From: JAYZDK01 sp964604165
GTDB taxonomy: Bacteria; Myxococcota_A; UBA796; CAJQPC01
DNA length: 64,000 bases
Direction: 5' to 3'
Assembly: GCA_964604165.1 (NCBI GenBank)
Contig: CAZRYF010000013.1
Location: 1 to 64,000, forward strand
A program made the position numbers and the translations under genes. Below, piece by piece: positions 54,577-62,667 of this stretch. A model generated the notes under the pieces. The model did not search any database and was not told the origin of the DNA. It worked only from the letters and a program-made list of their open reading frames with translations. The first letter of the stretch is position 1. Each line of letters opens with the position of its first letter.

Positions 54577-56478
54577 ATGATCCCTTTCGTACACCGCTTT
54601 CGCCGAAACCTCGTGGACGGGCTCGTGCTCGTGTTGGCCTTCGTCACCGCTTTCATGGTGCGGTTTGACGGAGTGCTGCCAGAGCAGATGCTCAAGCGAA
54701 TGGTGTTCTTGCTGCCCTACGTGGTGGTGTTTCGCTATCTGACCCTTTCAATGGTCGGTGTGCCGCGTTTCGCCTGGCGCTTCGTGGGGCTCCGTGAGAG
54801 CGGGCGAATTCTCCAGGGGGTCTTTCTTTCCAGTCTGTTCTTTGTCTTTCTTCGCGTCGCTGGGGAACAGGCGCTCGATTTGACGGGACGGGCTCGGTAC
54901 CTGCTCATTCCCTATGGCGTGATCATCATCGATGCGCTGTTGGCCTTCTTGGGTATTGCCGGCGTTCGGGTCTTGGCGCGGTTGCGCAACGAGCGGCGCT
55001 CCCGATTGCGTCACCTGTCGCCGTCCGTGTCCGGCCCGCCTGTGCGCGTTCTCCTGGTGGGCGCTGGGTCTGCTGGGGCCCAGGTGGCCCGGGGAATCAT
55101 CGCTCGGCCCGACATGGGGCTCTTCCCCGTGGGCTTTGTGGATGACGATAGCTTGAAGCACGGTAGTGATGTGCACGGTCTCCGGGTGTTGGGAAGTTGT
55201 AGCGATTTGGAGCGGCTGGTCGCTGCCCACGAGGTGAGCGAGGCAATCATCACCATTGCGAACGCCTCGACATCAGAGATTCGCCAAGTTGTTTCCCTTT
55301 GCGCCTTGGCGGGTGTAGACGCCAAGATCATTCCGGCTCTCCACGAGATTCTCGACGGGCGGGTGGAGATCTCCCGCATCCGAAAGGTATCGATTGATGA
55401 TCTCCTGGGCCGAGACGTTGTGTCTCTGGATCTTGATTTGGTTGGAGGCTTTGTCGAAGGCCGCTCGATAATGGTCACGGGCGCGGGTGGCTCCATCGGC
55501 AGCGAGCTGTGCCGACAAGTTGCCCGCCTTCGGCCGGCGCTGCTTGTCCTTGTGGAGCGGGCCGAGCCGTCGCTTTTCTCGATCCACCGTGAGCTGTCTG
55601 CCCTGGTGCCAGATCTGGAGATCGTTGCCGCTGTTGCGGATGTCGGTGACGGCCCTCGGGTGGCCACGCTCATGACCCGCCACGAGCCCGACGTGATCTT
55701 CCACGCTGCAGCGCACAAGCACGTGCCTCTCATGGAGACCAACGCAGGGGAAGCCATCAAGAACAATGTATTTGGGACCCGAACTCTGGCCACTGCGGCA
55801 TGTGCTCATGGGGTGGAGACCTTTGTGCTCATCAGCACGGACAAGGCAGTGAACCCTACCTCGATCATGGGGGCGACCAAGCGTGTGGCAGAGGTGCTCG
55901 CCCGTTCTATTGGCCAAGAGTCGAGCACACGCTTTGTCGCAGTTCGCTTTGGCAACGTGCTGGGTTCGGCGGGATCCGTGATCCCCATCTTCGAGAACCA
56001 GATTGCCGCTGGCGGACCTGTCACCGTCACCCACCCGGACATGCAGCGGTACTTTATGACCATCCCCGAGGCGAGCCAATTGGTCATCCAGGCGGGAGCC
56101 ATGGGCCAGGGTGGGGAGATCTACACGCTTGACATGGGGCAGCCAGTGCGCATCGTGGACCTGGCGCGGGACATGATTCGCCTCTCGGGTCTTAAGCCAG
56201 ACGAGGACATCGAGATCGTCTTTTCAGGGATTCGGCCCGGCGAAAAGCTCTTCGAGGAACTCAGGCTCCAAGCAGAGGCCATGGACGACACGGATCATCC
56301 CAAGATCTTCGGGGGGCGGCTTGGTCCAGTGGCCGCCCAAGAAGTGGCAGAGGGGCTTGAGCGTCTCGGGGCCTGCTGCCAGAGTGAGGAGCGCCAGGAG
56401 GTAATGGAGGCGCTCAGGGGCCTTGTGCCCGAGTTGCAGGAGGATGCACGGAAGGGGAACCTGCAGCCGCAGCCTTGA
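54577..56478 (+). CDS. membrane-bound UDP-sugar 4,6-dehydratase (CapD/WbpM/FlaA1 family)
   Basis: 633 residues: four N-terminal membrane helices (to about 130), a CoA-binding-like Rossmann domain (VRVLLVGAGSAGAQVARGI, about 150) and a C-terminal short-chain dehydrogenase domain with GAGGSIGSELCRQ (about 302), HAAAHKHVPLME and STDKAVNPTSIMGATKR (about 419; the Tyr of the usual YxxxK is Met, as in this family). It converts UDP-GlcNAc-type substrates to 4-keto-6-deoxy sugars for capsule, O-antigen or protein glycosylation. A possible truncated gene overlaps its stop. Confidence 0.93.
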   Translation: MIPFVHRFRRNLVDGLVLVLAFVTAFMVRFDGVLPEQMLKRMVFLLPYVVVFRYLTLSMVGVPRFAWRFVGLRESGRILQGVFLSSLFFVFLRVAGEQALDLTGRARYLLIPYGVIIIDALLAFLGIAGVRVLARLRNERRSRLRHLSPSVSGPPVRVLLVGAGSAGAQVARGIIARPDMGLFPVGFVDDDSLKHGSDVHGLRVLGSCSDLERLVAAHEVSEAIITIANASTSEIRQVVSLCALAGVDAKIIPALHEILDGRVEISRIRKVSIDDLLGRDVVSLDLDLVGGFVEGRSIMVTGAGGSIGSELCRQVARLRPALLVLVERAEPSLFSIHRELSALVPDLEIVAAVADVGDGPRVATLMTRHEPDVIFHAAAHKHVPLMETNAGEAIKNNVFGTRTLATAACAHGVETFVLISTDKAVNPTSIMGATKRVAEVLARSIGQESSTRFVAVRFGNVLGSAGSVIPIFENQIAAGGPVTVTHPDMQRYFMTIPEASQLVIQAGAMGQGGEIYTLDMGQPVRIVDLARDMIRLSGLKPDEDIEIVFSGIRPGEKLFEELRLQAEAMDDTDHPKIFGGRLGPVAAQEVAEGLERLGACCQSEERQEVMEALRGLVPELQEDARKGNLQPQP

Positions 56479-56735
56479 ATCTTCGGATTCTACTGAGTGC
56501 GTACGGTGCGCCGGTTTTGCTTCCCTTGCGCCGGTTCATGGAGGCCGCGGTGCGACACTCTTGGCTGGAGCCGGAGCGCGGAAGGAGACTTGTCGCCTGG
56601 GCGAGGGAATCGGGTGGCCCCCGATGGGTCGCCTGGGAGGAGATGGTCTACTTCTTGGTTCCCACGGCGCACCAGAATGGCAGATTCTCTGAGAACTCGA
56701 TGTTTTCAAGGTCTGCGTCCACCATCATGTCGTGA
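56475..56735 (+). CDS. short unrecognised ORF, probably a gene remnant
   Basis: 86 codons from a TTG overlapping the dehydratase stop (TTGA). The start NLRILLSAYGAPVLLPLRRF reads like protein, up to about EEMVYFLV, after which the frame runs antisense through the end of the methyltransferase gene. A beginning such as RILLSAY is seen in some glycosyltransferases that follow capD genes, so it may be the 5' stub of one, but 58 residues are too few to be sure. Could be spurious. Confidence 0.3.
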   Translation: MNLRILLSAYGAPVLLPLRRFMEAAVRHSWLEPERGRRLVAWARESGGPRWVAWEEMVYFLVPTAHQNGRFSENSMFSRSASTIMS

Positions 56736-57481
56736 ATCTGCTCCCGCGTGAAGCGCTGCTCGAGCCTTGTACCGAGCCGGTCGAGGGCATTGTTCCGAAT
56801 CATGTAGAACGTGCGATGTCGGAAGTCGCTCAGGGGAAAATTGGAAACGTCCATTCCCAGCGATTCTGCAAGCAGGGCCGACTTTGTCAGTGGCAGGAAA
56901 ACGGTCGCTGCAAGCACCTGGCTCGCAGCGAAGCGTGGCCCCGGTGGGAGCCTTGACACGCTGCCCCGGAGCAATTCGCTGGCTTTCCAGACCCCTCGGT
57001 ACCAGAGCGGACGGTTCTCCATGGCGTAGTAGAGGTACACCAGGAAGGGGGCGCCCGGCTTGAGTTTTGAGGTGCAGGAAGCGAGAGCCGCCCCTGTATC
57101 GGGGATGTGGTGGAGCACCCCGAGCGAGTACCCAAAGTCCATGCTCCCGTCCTTGAGCGGAATCGAGTCGACGCTGGCCTTGTGGAACGCACAATTTGGC
57201 TGGTCGGCGAGATTTCGCCTGGCGACCTCGATGGCGCCGCTGGGGTCGATGCAATGCAGTTTCCCCACTCTCCTGGCGCAGATCTTCGCCCAGCGTCCGC
57301 TTCCGCATCCCAGGTCAAATCCCTCAGCGTTGGCGGGCAGGGTGTCCCATGGAAAGACCGCAAAATAGGCCTCAAAGATGCGTTGGTGCTCTTTGCGTTC
57401 CCAATCTGTCAGGTTTGACTGGTCAAACCGCTCCCACTCGTCGCCGAATCCTCGTACGGTAGACTCGTCTGCATTCCTCAT
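56648..57481 (-). CDS. SAM-dependent methyltransferase (type 11)
   Basis: 277 residues. The SAM-binding loop is GFDLGCGSGRWAKICA (about 60), followed by HCIDPSGAIEVAR (acidic ribose contact), VDSIPLKDGSMDFGYSLGVL and a C-terminal cap of about 110 residues (FLVYLYYAMENRPLWYRG and onward). This cap type is common in methyltransferases of surface-polysaccharide or lipid clusters, but the substrate is unknown. The ATG at 57481 follows GAGAGG. It converges on the dehydratase gene. Confidence 0.8.
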   Translation of the reverse strand: MRNADESTVRGFGDEWERFDQSNLTDWERKEHQRIFEAYFAVFPWDTLPANAEGFDLGCGSGRWAKICARRVGKLHCIDPSGAIEVARRNLADQPNCAFHKASVDSIPLKDGSMDFGYSLGVLHHIPDTGAALASCTSKLKPGAPFLVYLYYAMENRPLWYRGVWKASELLRGSVSRLPPGPRFAASQVLAATVFLPLTKSALLAESLGMDVSNFPLSDFRHRTFYMIRNNALDRLGTRLEQRFTREQIHDMMVDADLENIEFSENLPFWCAVGTKK

Positions 57482-57775
57482 TGTTCGGAATCCTCTCAAG
57501 GCTACCGGGAGAGTCTGCAGTGGCCGTGACCACTGGTTGTTCAGTTGGAGCGGAGGGTAATTGGTTCAGTCTCGTGCCGCCGGCTCCATTTCTTTCTTCC
57601 GGTTGGGGCCAGGAGGATTCAGGTAAGTGTTGAAACGGAACGTGTGGGGCTGTCACTCAGGTCCGCTGCGCTCGATTCCTGCCCACAGTCCCCCCGTCGG
57701 CCGGGGGGAGTCCCAGAGGGGACCGTCCTACAATCTTGAGTCTATTTCCGCTCACTCGCTCGATTGCTCGATTGC
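57482..57775. other. noncoding stretch between methyltransferase and asparaginase genes
   Basis: 294 bases without a supported gene; it should hold the promoter of the minus-strand methyltransferase. A perfect 7-bp GC-rich stem (TCCCCCC/GGGGGGA, loop of seven) lies at 57689-57709, about 70 bases beyond the asparaginase stop. It lacks a U-run, so I treat it only as a possible terminator. A short tandem 'gctcgatt' duplication lies near 57755. Confidence 0.4.
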
Positions 57776-58660
57776 TCAGCTTTGTGCTTGGGGCCCCTGG
57801 GGCCTGCCACTCGCCTCCGCCTCGTTCCAGAAACCGTGGATGCCGGTCTCGTCCACTTTGCACCAACTCATAGAGGCGGTGGTGCGCCGGGCCACCCAGT
57901 GTCCGGTCTTGTCCACCGCTATGAAACCGGCCCGCCAGTCCCATTCCTGCATCTCGCTGATCAGGTCCAATGCGGCAGCGTTCAGGTCCGCTCCTCGCCG
58001 GCTTGCTTCAGTGAGTCGCACCGCCAGGGCGCAGTCCACGATGTGCTCTCCGACCCCGGTGGTCGTGACCGCACAGTGGGCGTTTGCGTGGTTGCCGGCC
58101 ACCGTGCACGAGTCGCTGACCCTTCCAACCCGCTCCATACCGCGGCCCCCGGTGCTGCTCGCGGCGCAAAGGTCACCGCGATCGTCCAGCGCCACTGCGC
58201 CCACGGTTCCTGTTTCCCCTTCCAAGGCTGCCTGCCAGGCGCGAAGGGCAGCCTCGCTGCGCACATCCCCCAAGGGCAGTCCCAGCTCTTGGGCTCGCTG
58301 CACTGCACCACCTCCAGCAAGCACCCGATCCTTCTCGCCCAAGAGGTGGTGACAGAGCAGGATTGGATTCGGCAACTTCTCCGCGTTGATCACGCCGGAA
58401 AAGCGGCGTGTCGATCCATCGCAGAGGCTCGCGGAGAGGCGGGCTGCCCCATCCTGCTGGAGCTTGCTTCCAAGTCCCGCGTTGAAGAGGGGGTTGTCCT
58501 CCAGCAGCCTCGTGGCCTCGATCACCGCGAGCAGCGCCCCGGACTTCTGTAGGGTGGCGAAGGCAGCGGCAGCCACTTCTTCCAGGGCAGCTTGAATGGC
58601 TCCCCGGGTCTTTTCATCTCGTGCTTTGCCTGCGCCGCCATGGAGGAGAAGAATGGACAT
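57776..58660 (-). CDS. isoaspartyl peptidase/L-asparaginase (Ntn hydrolase)
   Basis: 294 residues of the type 2 asparaginase family. The precursor self-cleaves before the Thr in GTVGAVALDDRGDLCAASST (about residue 152), giving alpha and beta subunits; NPLFNAGLGSKLQQDG and GNHANAHCAVTTTGVGEHI are further family motifs. It removes isoaspartyl residues from damaged peptides or hydrolyses asparagine. The gene starts nine bases after the ABC exporter gene pair and probably shares their transcript; whether peptides are a common theme is open. Confidence 0.9.
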   Translation of the reverse strand: MSILLLHGGAGKARDEKTRGAIQAALEEVAAAAFATLQKSGALLAVIEATRLLEDNPLFNAGLGSKLQQDGAARLSASLCDGSTRRFSGVINAEKLPNPILLCHHLLGEKDRVLAGGGAVQRAQELGLPLGDVRSEAALRAWQAALEGETGTVGAVALDDRGDLCAASSTGGRGMERVGRVSDSCTVAGNHANAHCAVTTTGVGEHIVDCALAVRLTEASRRGADLNAAALDLISEMQEWDWRAGFIAVDKTGHWVARRTTASMSWCKVDETGIHGFWNEAEASGRPQGPQAQS

Positions 58661-58669
58661 GGTGGGAGC

Positions 58670-60403
58670 CTATCCCGCGGCACCCAACCCTTTGCGGACC
58701 AGGTCTGCGTAGCGGCCATTTTGGGCCAGAAGATGGTCGTGGTTCCCTTGTTCGATCACCCGGCCACCATCGAGCACCACAATGCGATCCGCTTTGGCGA
58801 TGGTGGAGAGACGGTGGGCGATCACCAGCACGGTCTTCTTCTCCAGGATCTTTGAAACCGCATCCTGCACCATGGCCTCTGTGACCGAGTCCACCGATGC
58901 GGTGGCTTCATCCAGAATCACCACCACCGGGTCGTAGGCCATGGTGCGGGCAAAGGTCAAGAGCTGCCCCTGGCCCGAGGAGAGGTTGGCTCCACGCTCC
59001 CGGAGCACATGGTTCCAGCCTTCCGCCAGGCCCTCCACCAGGGAGTCCGCGTGCACCAGTGCTGCGGCGGCGTTCAGGCGGGCATCGTCCAGCCCCTCTG
59101 CGCCCAGGCCCACGTTGAAGGCGATGGTGTCCCCAAAGAGGTGCACGTCCTGGTGCACGGCCGCCACGTGTCGCCGAAGCACCGAGGGGCGAATCTCGGA
59201 GATCTCCACCCCATCCAGGGTGATCGAGCCCTGGTAGCCGTCATAGGCCCGGGTAAGCAGCCTGGAGAGCGTGGTTTTGCCGCACCCGGTGTGTCCCACA
59301 AGCGCCACCACCTCTCCCGGCTCCACCTCCAGGTCAATGCCATGGAGCACCTCTTGTCCGGGCTCATAGGCAAACCGGACCTTTCGAAGCTGGATCTTCC
59401 CCTCAATTTCGGTCGGTTCGATGCCTGCATCCTCGATGCGGGTGCCGTTGTCCAGCAGGGTGAAGATCTTCTCCAACGCTGCGGTGGCGCGCTGAATGAC
59501 AGCCACCTTGCCGGAAAACTGCTGAAGAGGCCGAAAGAGGCGGTCCAGGTAGTCGATGAAGGCCACAAGGAGTCCTGCGGTCACTGTGCCCGAGAGCCAG
59601 CCAGAGCTTCCGTACCAAAGCAGCAGCGCGATGCAGATTCGTCCGGTGGAGTCCACCACGGCAAACATGAGGGCATCCCAGACGTTGGAGCGAATGGACG
59701 TGTCACGGTAGGCTCGGTTTCGCCGCTTGAACTCAGCCAGGGATGCCTCTTCATGGGAGTAGAGTTGCACCACCTCGACCCCCGCGAGCCGCTCCGCAAG
59801 AAAGGCGTTGACCTGGGCCAGTTGTTCCCGGACCAGCAAGAAACAGTCCCGTAGGCGCAGCCGACACACCTGGAGCGCAAACAGAAGGGGGGGGGCCACG
59901 AGAAGCAGGAGGAGGGTCAGGCGCCAGTCCATCATGAACATCACCGTGAGCACCCCGAGCACCACGAGCACGTCGAGTACGATGGTGACCACACCAGCGG
60001 TGAGGGCCTCTCCCAGGGACTCCACGTCCGAGATCGCCCGGGTGAGAAGGGCGCCGGCAGGCCGCTTGTCGAAAAAGGCCGGGGCCAGGGACAAGAGCTG
60101 CTGGTAGACGGAGTCTCGCAGGCGCACGATGGTGCGCTGGCCCGCGTGGGCCAGGGCCAGCATGTACGCCCCCTCCACCAGGTAGGTCAGCAGGGCCACC
60201 AGGGCATACGCCACGGCCAGCCGATCCAGGTCCGCAAGCTCCCCAGGCACGATGTGCTCATCCAGGGCCTGCTTCAGCATCAAGGGCTGCACCAGGGCCC
60301 CGGCCATGGCCAAGGGGGTCAGCACCAGCGCCAAGAGGAACAGGTGGCGATCCGGCCGGGCGTGGGGCCATAGGCGTCCCAGGAGCTCTCGATCGGTCTT
60401 CAT
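58670..60403 (-). CDS. ABC exporter half-transporter (MdlB-like), canonical ATP site
   Basis: 577 residues: six membrane helices (about 20-300) and an ATP-binding domain. Walker A is VGHTGCGKTTLSR, the signature NLSSGQGQLLTFAR, and Walker B VVVILDEATASVDS with the catalytic Glu. The start overlaps the stop of the partner gene (ATGA), so the two form a heterodimeric exporter of the MdlAB/BmrCD/TM287-288 type. The substrate is unknown; lipids, peptides and drugs are all possible for the family. Confidence 0.9.
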   Translation of the reverse strand: MKTDRELLGRLWPHARPDRHLFLLALVLTPLAMAGALVQPLMLKQALDEHIVPGELADLDRLAVAYALVALLTYLVEGAYMLALAHAGQRTIVRLRDSVYQQLLSLAPAFFDKRPAGALLTRAISDVESLGEALTAGVVTIVLDVLVVLGVLTVMFMMDWRLTLLLLLVAPPLLFALQVCRLRLRDCFLLVREQLAQVNAFLAERLAGVEVVQLYSHEEASLAEFKRRNRAYRDTSIRSNVWDALMFAVVDSTGRICIALLLWYGSSGWLSGTVTAGLLVAFIDYLDRLFRPLQQFSGKVAVIQRATAALEKIFTLLDNGTRIEDAGIEPTEIEGKIQLRKVRFAYEPGQEVLHGIDLEVEPGEVVALVGHTGCGKTTLSRLLTRAYDGYQGSITLDGVEISEIRPSVLRRHVAAVHQDVHLFGDTIAFNVGLGAEGLDDARLNAAAALVHADSLVEGLAEGWNHVLRERGANLSSGQGQLLTFARTMAYDPVVVILDEATASVDSVTEAMVQDAVSKILEKKTVLVIAHRLSTIAKADRIVVLDGGRVIEQGNHDHLLAQNGRYADLVRKGLGAAG

Positions 60404-62163
60404 GGGCTCACAACCTGGGGTCGTTGTTTCTGGGATTGTTGCAGCCAGGCGTCGCGGTAGGGGCCCGTCCGGGCCACAAGATCTTCGTGGGTTCCACTGT
60501 CCACGAGCCGGCCTTCGTCCAGGACCAGGATGCGATCCGCGTGAAGCATGGCCGATACACGGTGGGACACCAGGAGCGTGGTCGGACGCCCTCGGCCTTC
60601 ACGGGTAGCCTGGGACCGGGCTCGGAGGGCGGCGATCAGGCGCTGCTCCGTGTCGTGATCCACGGCGGACAAGACGTCGTCCAGGAGCAGCAGGTCAAAG
60701 TCCCGGTACAGCCCCCTTGCCAGGGCGACTCGCTGGCGCTGGCCTCCTGAGAGCATGATTCCCCGCTCCCCCACAAGCGTGTTCAGGCCGTCTTGGAGGG
60801 CGGCAAGGTCCGTGCCCAGGGCTGCATCCTCCACAGCCTCTTTCAGGCGCTCTGGTTGGGGGTCTCCCAGGGCCACGTTCTCGGCGATGGTGTTGGAAAA
60901 CAAGAACGGCGCCTGGGGCACCACGGAGAGCTGGCGCCTCCAATCGTCCAGGTCCAGGTCCAACAGGTCGGTTCCCTCGACGGAGATGCTGCCAGATGGG
61001 GCGTTGTAGCAGCGTGCGATCAGGCGCAGGAGCGTGGTCTTTCCCGAACCGGTGCGGCCAAAAAGTCCGACCATGGAGCCGCCGGGGATGTCCACACTGA
61101 TGTCCTTCAACACGGGGTTGGGGTCGTCTGGGTAGGAGAACACAAGATTCTTCAGGGAAATCCCGGGGCCTCCTGATCCTTCTCTGCGGTGACCGTTGGC
61201 CCCTTCAGGCCGCTCGGGGATTGCGTGCAGGATTTCTTCAATTCGAACCAGGCTGGCGAGACCTCGCTGGAAGACGCTCAAGAGCCACCCGAGGGAGCGC
61301 AAGGGCATCAGGAGAATCCCTACATAGGTGGTGAATGCCACCAGTTGTCCGATGCTGATGGTACCGGCAGCCGTCAGTCGGCCTCCCAGGAGGAGCAGGA
61401 CCGCAAGGGAGAGGCTGCCGGCCAGTTTGAGCAAGGGCATGTGAAGGGACCGGACCCAGGCGAGATCCAGGTTCACCTTGAGGTAGACCTCGTTGCGCTC
61501 CAGGAAACGGTCACGAAAGGCACTCTCTGCGTTGAATCCTTGGATGGTGTGAATGCCCTGGAGGCTGGAGAGCACGTTTTCTGAGAGGGCAGAGAGAGCT
61601 TCCTGGCTCTCCCGCACCAGGGTAAAGAGGCGCCGCATGCCCAGCTGCACCACGCAGATGGCCAGAAGGATGGGGGCCAGGGCCAGCAACGTGAGCATGG
61701 GGGAGATGCGCACCATTTCTGCCCCGGCCAGGGAGATGGCGGCGGTGACATTGAAGATCTGCAGTCCCCCAAACCCCACAAGCGCCCGAAGCATGGTCAC
61801 GTCGTTGCTGACCCGTGACACAATGTCCCCCACCTTCCAGCGGGCGTAGAAGTCGGGCTGTAGAAGCAGCAGCTTGTGGAACAGGTTGTTCTTGAGGCGG
61901 TACTCCAACATGCGCCCAGGGGTGAAGAACAGCACCCGGGACAAGGTCCGCACCACCAGAATGGCTGCGCCCATCACGGCGATCCGCACCATGGCCCGGC
62001 GAATCATCGCCGGATCCCCCCCCAGGGCATCCACGGCTACGGCAAGCTCCAGGGGAATCTGGACGGTGATCCAGTTGGTGGCCAGCAGAAAGACCGTGCC
62101 CGCTGCGTACCAGTGCCAGTAGCGCAGCGCGTAGCGCCGCAGAAACGAAATCAATCGCCTCAA
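60400..62163 (-). CDS. ABC exporter half-transporter (MdlA-like), degenerate ATP site
   Basis: 587 residues with six membrane helices and an ATP-binding domain. Walker A is FGRTGSGKTTLLR and the signature LSGGQRQRVALAR, but Walker B reads LLLLDDVLSAVDH: the catalytic Glu is Asp, as in the non-hydrolysing site of heterodimeric exporters such as TM287. The start overlaps the stop of the retropepsin-like gene (ATGA). The operon order is retropepsin-like, MdlA-like, MdlB-like, isoaspartyl peptidase. Confidence 0.9.
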   Translation of the reverse strand: MRRLISFLRRYALRYWHWYAAGTVFLLATNWITVQIPLELAVAVDALGGDPAMIRRAMVRIAVMGAAILVVRTLSRVLFFTPGRMLEYRLKNNLFHKLLLLQPDFYARWKVGDIVSRVSNDVTMLRALVGFGGLQIFNVTAAISLAGAEMVRISPMLTLLALAPILLAICVVQLGMRRLFTLVRESQEALSALSENVLSSLQGIHTIQGFNAESAFRDRFLERNEVYLKVNLDLAWVRSLHMPLLKLAGSLSLAVLLLLGGRLTAAGTISIGQLVAFTTYVGILLMPLRSLGWLLSVFQRGLASLVRIEEILHAIPERPEGANGHRREGSGGPGISLKNLVFSYPDDPNPVLKDISVDIPGGSMVGLFGRTGSGKTTLLRLIARCYNAPSGSISVEGTDLLDLDLDDWRRQLSVVPQAPFLFSNTIAENVALGDPQPERLKEAVEDAALGTDLAALQDGLNTLVGERGIMLSGGQRQRVALARGLYRDFDLLLLDDVLSAVDHDTEQRLIAALRARSQATREGRGRPTTLLVSHRVSAMLHADRILVLDEGRLVDSGTHEDLVARTGPYRDAWLQQSQKQRPQVVSP

Positions 62164-62618
62164 TTCGAGCTACCCACCCAACTCCGGGAAGGGTCCACCA
62201 GAAAGCGGCCCGCAAGTGCATCGCGGCCCAACACCAGGTGAGGTGGGCCAGAGGTGGCGACAAGAGTCAGCTTGGCGGAAAAACGAGCGCCCGCCAGGAG
62301 CACCACCAACTCCACCTCCAACTCCTCACTGTCCGGGACCAACGGCAGGTCCAATTCGCTCTTGCCCAGGGAGAGCGAAATGCGTCCGGGGGCCACCTGG
62401 CGCATCTCCCCGTGCAGTGACGAGGTCTCCCGACCCGTGGCGCACCAGGTCTTCAGGTCCTTCACACCCCACTCCGGGAACGCCACGCGCTCCATCCATC
62501 CCACAGTGACAAGCTCCATCCAAAGGGAATCACTGATCTCATCGCTCTCGTCTTCCAGGGCCCACTGCTCTTCTTCAGGCGGGGGATTGGTGTCGGATTC
62601 GTCTTTTTGGGAGGACAT
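62160..62618 (-). CDS. retropepsin-like (RimB/COG4067, PF05618-type) protein lacking catalytic Asp
   Basis: 152 residues. An acidic N-terminus precedes a domain that follows the pattern of the retropepsin-like family formerly called ATP-dependent zinc proteases: VGWMERVAFPEWGVKDLKTW, then CATGRETSSLHG (about 58) and near the end HLVLGRDALAGRFLVDPSRS. In active members the loop is VDTGARTSALHA; here the catalytic Asp is Ala and the following Ala is Arg. I infer a non-proteolytic version. It is the first gene of the exporter operon, overlapping the MdlA-like start, and faces the M28 gene across 49 bases. Confidence 0.75.
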   Translation of the reverse strand: MSSQKDESDTNPPPEEEQWALEDESDEISDSLWMELVTVGWMERVAFPEWGVKDLKTWCATGRETSSLHGEMRQVAPGRISLSLGKSELDLPLVPDSEELEVELVVLLAGARFSAKLTLVATSGPPHLVLGRDALAGRFLVDPSRSWVGSSN

Positions 62619-62667
62619 CGGGCCCTACTCTACCCCGCGACCTGTGCGCTGTGGATATGCTCCCCCT

